Below are positions 63,045 through 64,000 of a DNA stretch of 64,000 bases, one piece after another. Below the pieces are notes generated by a model. That model searched no databases. It saw only the letters and a program-made list of their open reading frames with translations, and had not been told where the DNA came from. Position 1 is the first letter of the stretch. Each line of letters begins with the position of its first letter. This DNA comes from Streptomyces sp. NBC_00249 (GTDB lineage Bacteria; Actinomycetota; Actinomycetes; Streptomycetales; Streptomycetaceae). Position numbers and translations under genes: made by a program. Location of the stretch: positions 1-64,000 of the forward strand of contig NZ_JAPEMV010000005.1 of NCBI RefSeq assembly GCF_026342355.1, written 5' to 3'.

Positions 63045-63420
63045 CGCTCCAGTGTCGAGGCAGGGGCGCGGGCGGGCCACCGGAGAGGCCCGCACGGTGG
63101 CGGGCACGGAGCCCGGCCCGGTGGAAGCGGAAGCGGAGCGGGCACGGCCGGGTAACTCTGAGTAACTCCGGAGGGGTGGAGTGATCTGGGTCTCTTTCCC
63201 CCTCGGCCCGGGGTGCGGGTACGAGCCGGAAGGCCTGCGCGGGTCGGTCCGTTCACCCGGCTTTGACGTGCATTAATCGATGGATCTACGACAGAATCGG
63301 GACGAAGGGCCTGATCGCGTGCCGGGCCGGGACACCAACCGTCCCGAGTCAGTTCATCTTCCGTTCACCCAGGTTGCCTACGGTCGCCGAGCCACTGACG
63401 TCAAACAGAAGCCTGGGTAA
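63045..63420. other. Intergenic region between hydrolase and pit genes
   Basis: About 375 bases without a gene. It holds a PHO box (63352-63373), a single GTTCACCCGGC at 63251 that matches one PHO half-unit, and a TTGACG at 63263 without a clear partner -10. It contains the promoters of both divergent genes. Confidence 0.6.
63352..63373 (+). promoter_or_regulatory. PHO box (two 11-base direct repeats)
   Basis: GTTCATCTTCC and GTTCACCCAGG are adjacent direct repeats, which match the PhoP-binding repeats of Streptomyces (consensus about GTTCACC plus four bases). They lie 48 bases upstream of the pit start codon, a normal position for PhoP control. Confidence 0.75.
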
Positions 63421-64000
63421 ATGGAGCACATAACGCTTCTCCTCGGGATCGTGATCATCACCGCTCTCGTGTTCGACTTCACGAACGGTTTCCACGACAC
63501 GGCCAACGCGATGGCCACCACCATCTCGACCGGCGCCCTCAAGCCCAAGACGGCGGTGGCCATGTCCGCCGTGCTCAACCTCGTCGGCGCTTTCATGTCC
63601 GTGGAGGTCGCCAAGACGATCTCCAAGGGCCTGGTCAACGAGGAGGGCATCCAGCCAGAGGTGATCTTCGCCGCCCTGGTCGGGGCGATCCTCTGGAACC
63701 TCGTCACCTGGCTGGTCGGCCTGCCCTCCAGCTCCTCGCACGCCCTGATGGGCGGCCTGATCGGTGCCGCGGTCGCCTCCGCCGGCATGGGCGCCGTCAA
63801 CGGCAGCGTCGTCGTCACCAAGGTGCTGATCCCCGCGATCGCCGCGCCGATCGTGGCCGGTGTGGCCGCGATGCTGGCCGCGAAGGTCACGTACAAGCTC
63901 AACGGCCAGGTCGGCAAGAAGACCTCCGCCAAGGGCTACCGGGCCGGTCAGATCGCCTCGGCCAGTCTCGTCTCCCTCGCGCACGGCACCAACGACGCGC
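63421..64000 (+). CDS. pit: Inorganic phosphate transporter, Pit family (cut by window edge)
   Basis: The reading frame is open to the window end: 193 codons, N-terminal part only. Pit-family features: FDFTNGFHDTANAMATTISTGALKPK (about 18-43) with the conserved GxHDxAN, AFMSVEVAKTISKGLV, then GLPSSSSHALMGGLIGAAVA and at the edge SLAHGTNDA. The protein is a low-affinity phosphate:H+ (or metal phosphate) symporter. The ATG at 63421 directly precedes the conserved region. It has a PHO box upstream. Confidence 0.95.
   Translation, partial: MEHITLLLGIVIITALVFDFTNGFHDTANAMATTISTGALKPKTAVAMSAVLNLVGAFMSVEVAKTISKGLVNEEGIQPEVIFAALVGAILWNLVTWLVGLPSSSSHALMGGLIGAAVASAGMGAVNGSVVVTKVLIPAIAAPIVAGVAAMLAAKVTYKLNGQVGKKTSAKGYRAGQIASASLVSLAHGTNDA

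Overview
This is a high-GC actinobacterial chromosome segment, almost certainly from a Streptomyces. The rRNA spacer lacks tRNA genes, there is a cysteine-less short chaplin (ChpE type), a streptophobe membrane protein, an SGM_5486-type micro-protein, many GTG starts and many leaderless starts. The order chaplin / two-component pair / serB / fabI-fabG / tldD-tldE / tyrS / moaA / DUF485-symporter / pit resembles, from memory, the conserved core of Streptomyces chromosomes. No insertion sequence, prophage, CRISPR array or attachment site was seen.

Layout. 1-3977: the 5' half of a 23S gene, the spacer, a complete 16S gene and the rrn promoter/leader, all read leftward. 3978-11253: DNA repair (alkyl-base glycosylase), Spo0M, a PEBP protein, an HNH protein, a TSUP permease, an SPFH-NfeD pair, a soluble ABC ATPase and the chaplin. 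11382-20055: a LuxR-type two-component pair, a secreted transglycosylase, a two-FHA ABC transporter, a streptophobe protein and serB. 20111-25456: sixA, small membrane proteins, an MFS exporter divergent from a GntR/FCD regulator with a palindromic operator, and fabG-fabI. 25641-36213: tldD-tldE, tyrS, small membrane proteins, moaA, a DUF485/acetate-type symporter pair and a secreted subtilisin. 36284-47127 is the most accessory-looking part: a zinc alcohol dehydrogenase, a translationally coupled alkylglycerol-monooxygenase-like / lysoplasmalogenase-like pair, a solitary NACHT-LRR protein (bacterial NLR-like), and a four-gene amidohydrolase/SDR/acetoacetate-decarboxylase operon divergent from a TetR regulator with a perfect palindrome between them. 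47271-52973: a RING-finger/TerD-like protein, a DEDDh-BRCT exonuclease, a Cys-rich mini-protein, SURF1 and an SDR. 53185-55300: a five-gene Asp23/AmaP envelope-stress operon. 55452-64000: an enoyl-CoA hydratase, a small HTH protein, an ABC-F protein preceded by a seven-codon leader ORF, a YpfJ protease, a VOC protein, an unknown 474-residue protein, a lipase-like hydrolase and the start of a Pit phosphate transporter behind a PHO box.

Strongest leads for something new: the NACHT-LRR protein, the bacterial RING-TerD protein, the leaderless leader ORF in front of the ABC-F gene, the ether-lipid-type enzyme pair and the TetR-controlled amidohydrolase operon. All functional calls come from reading motifs by eye; no database search was run.
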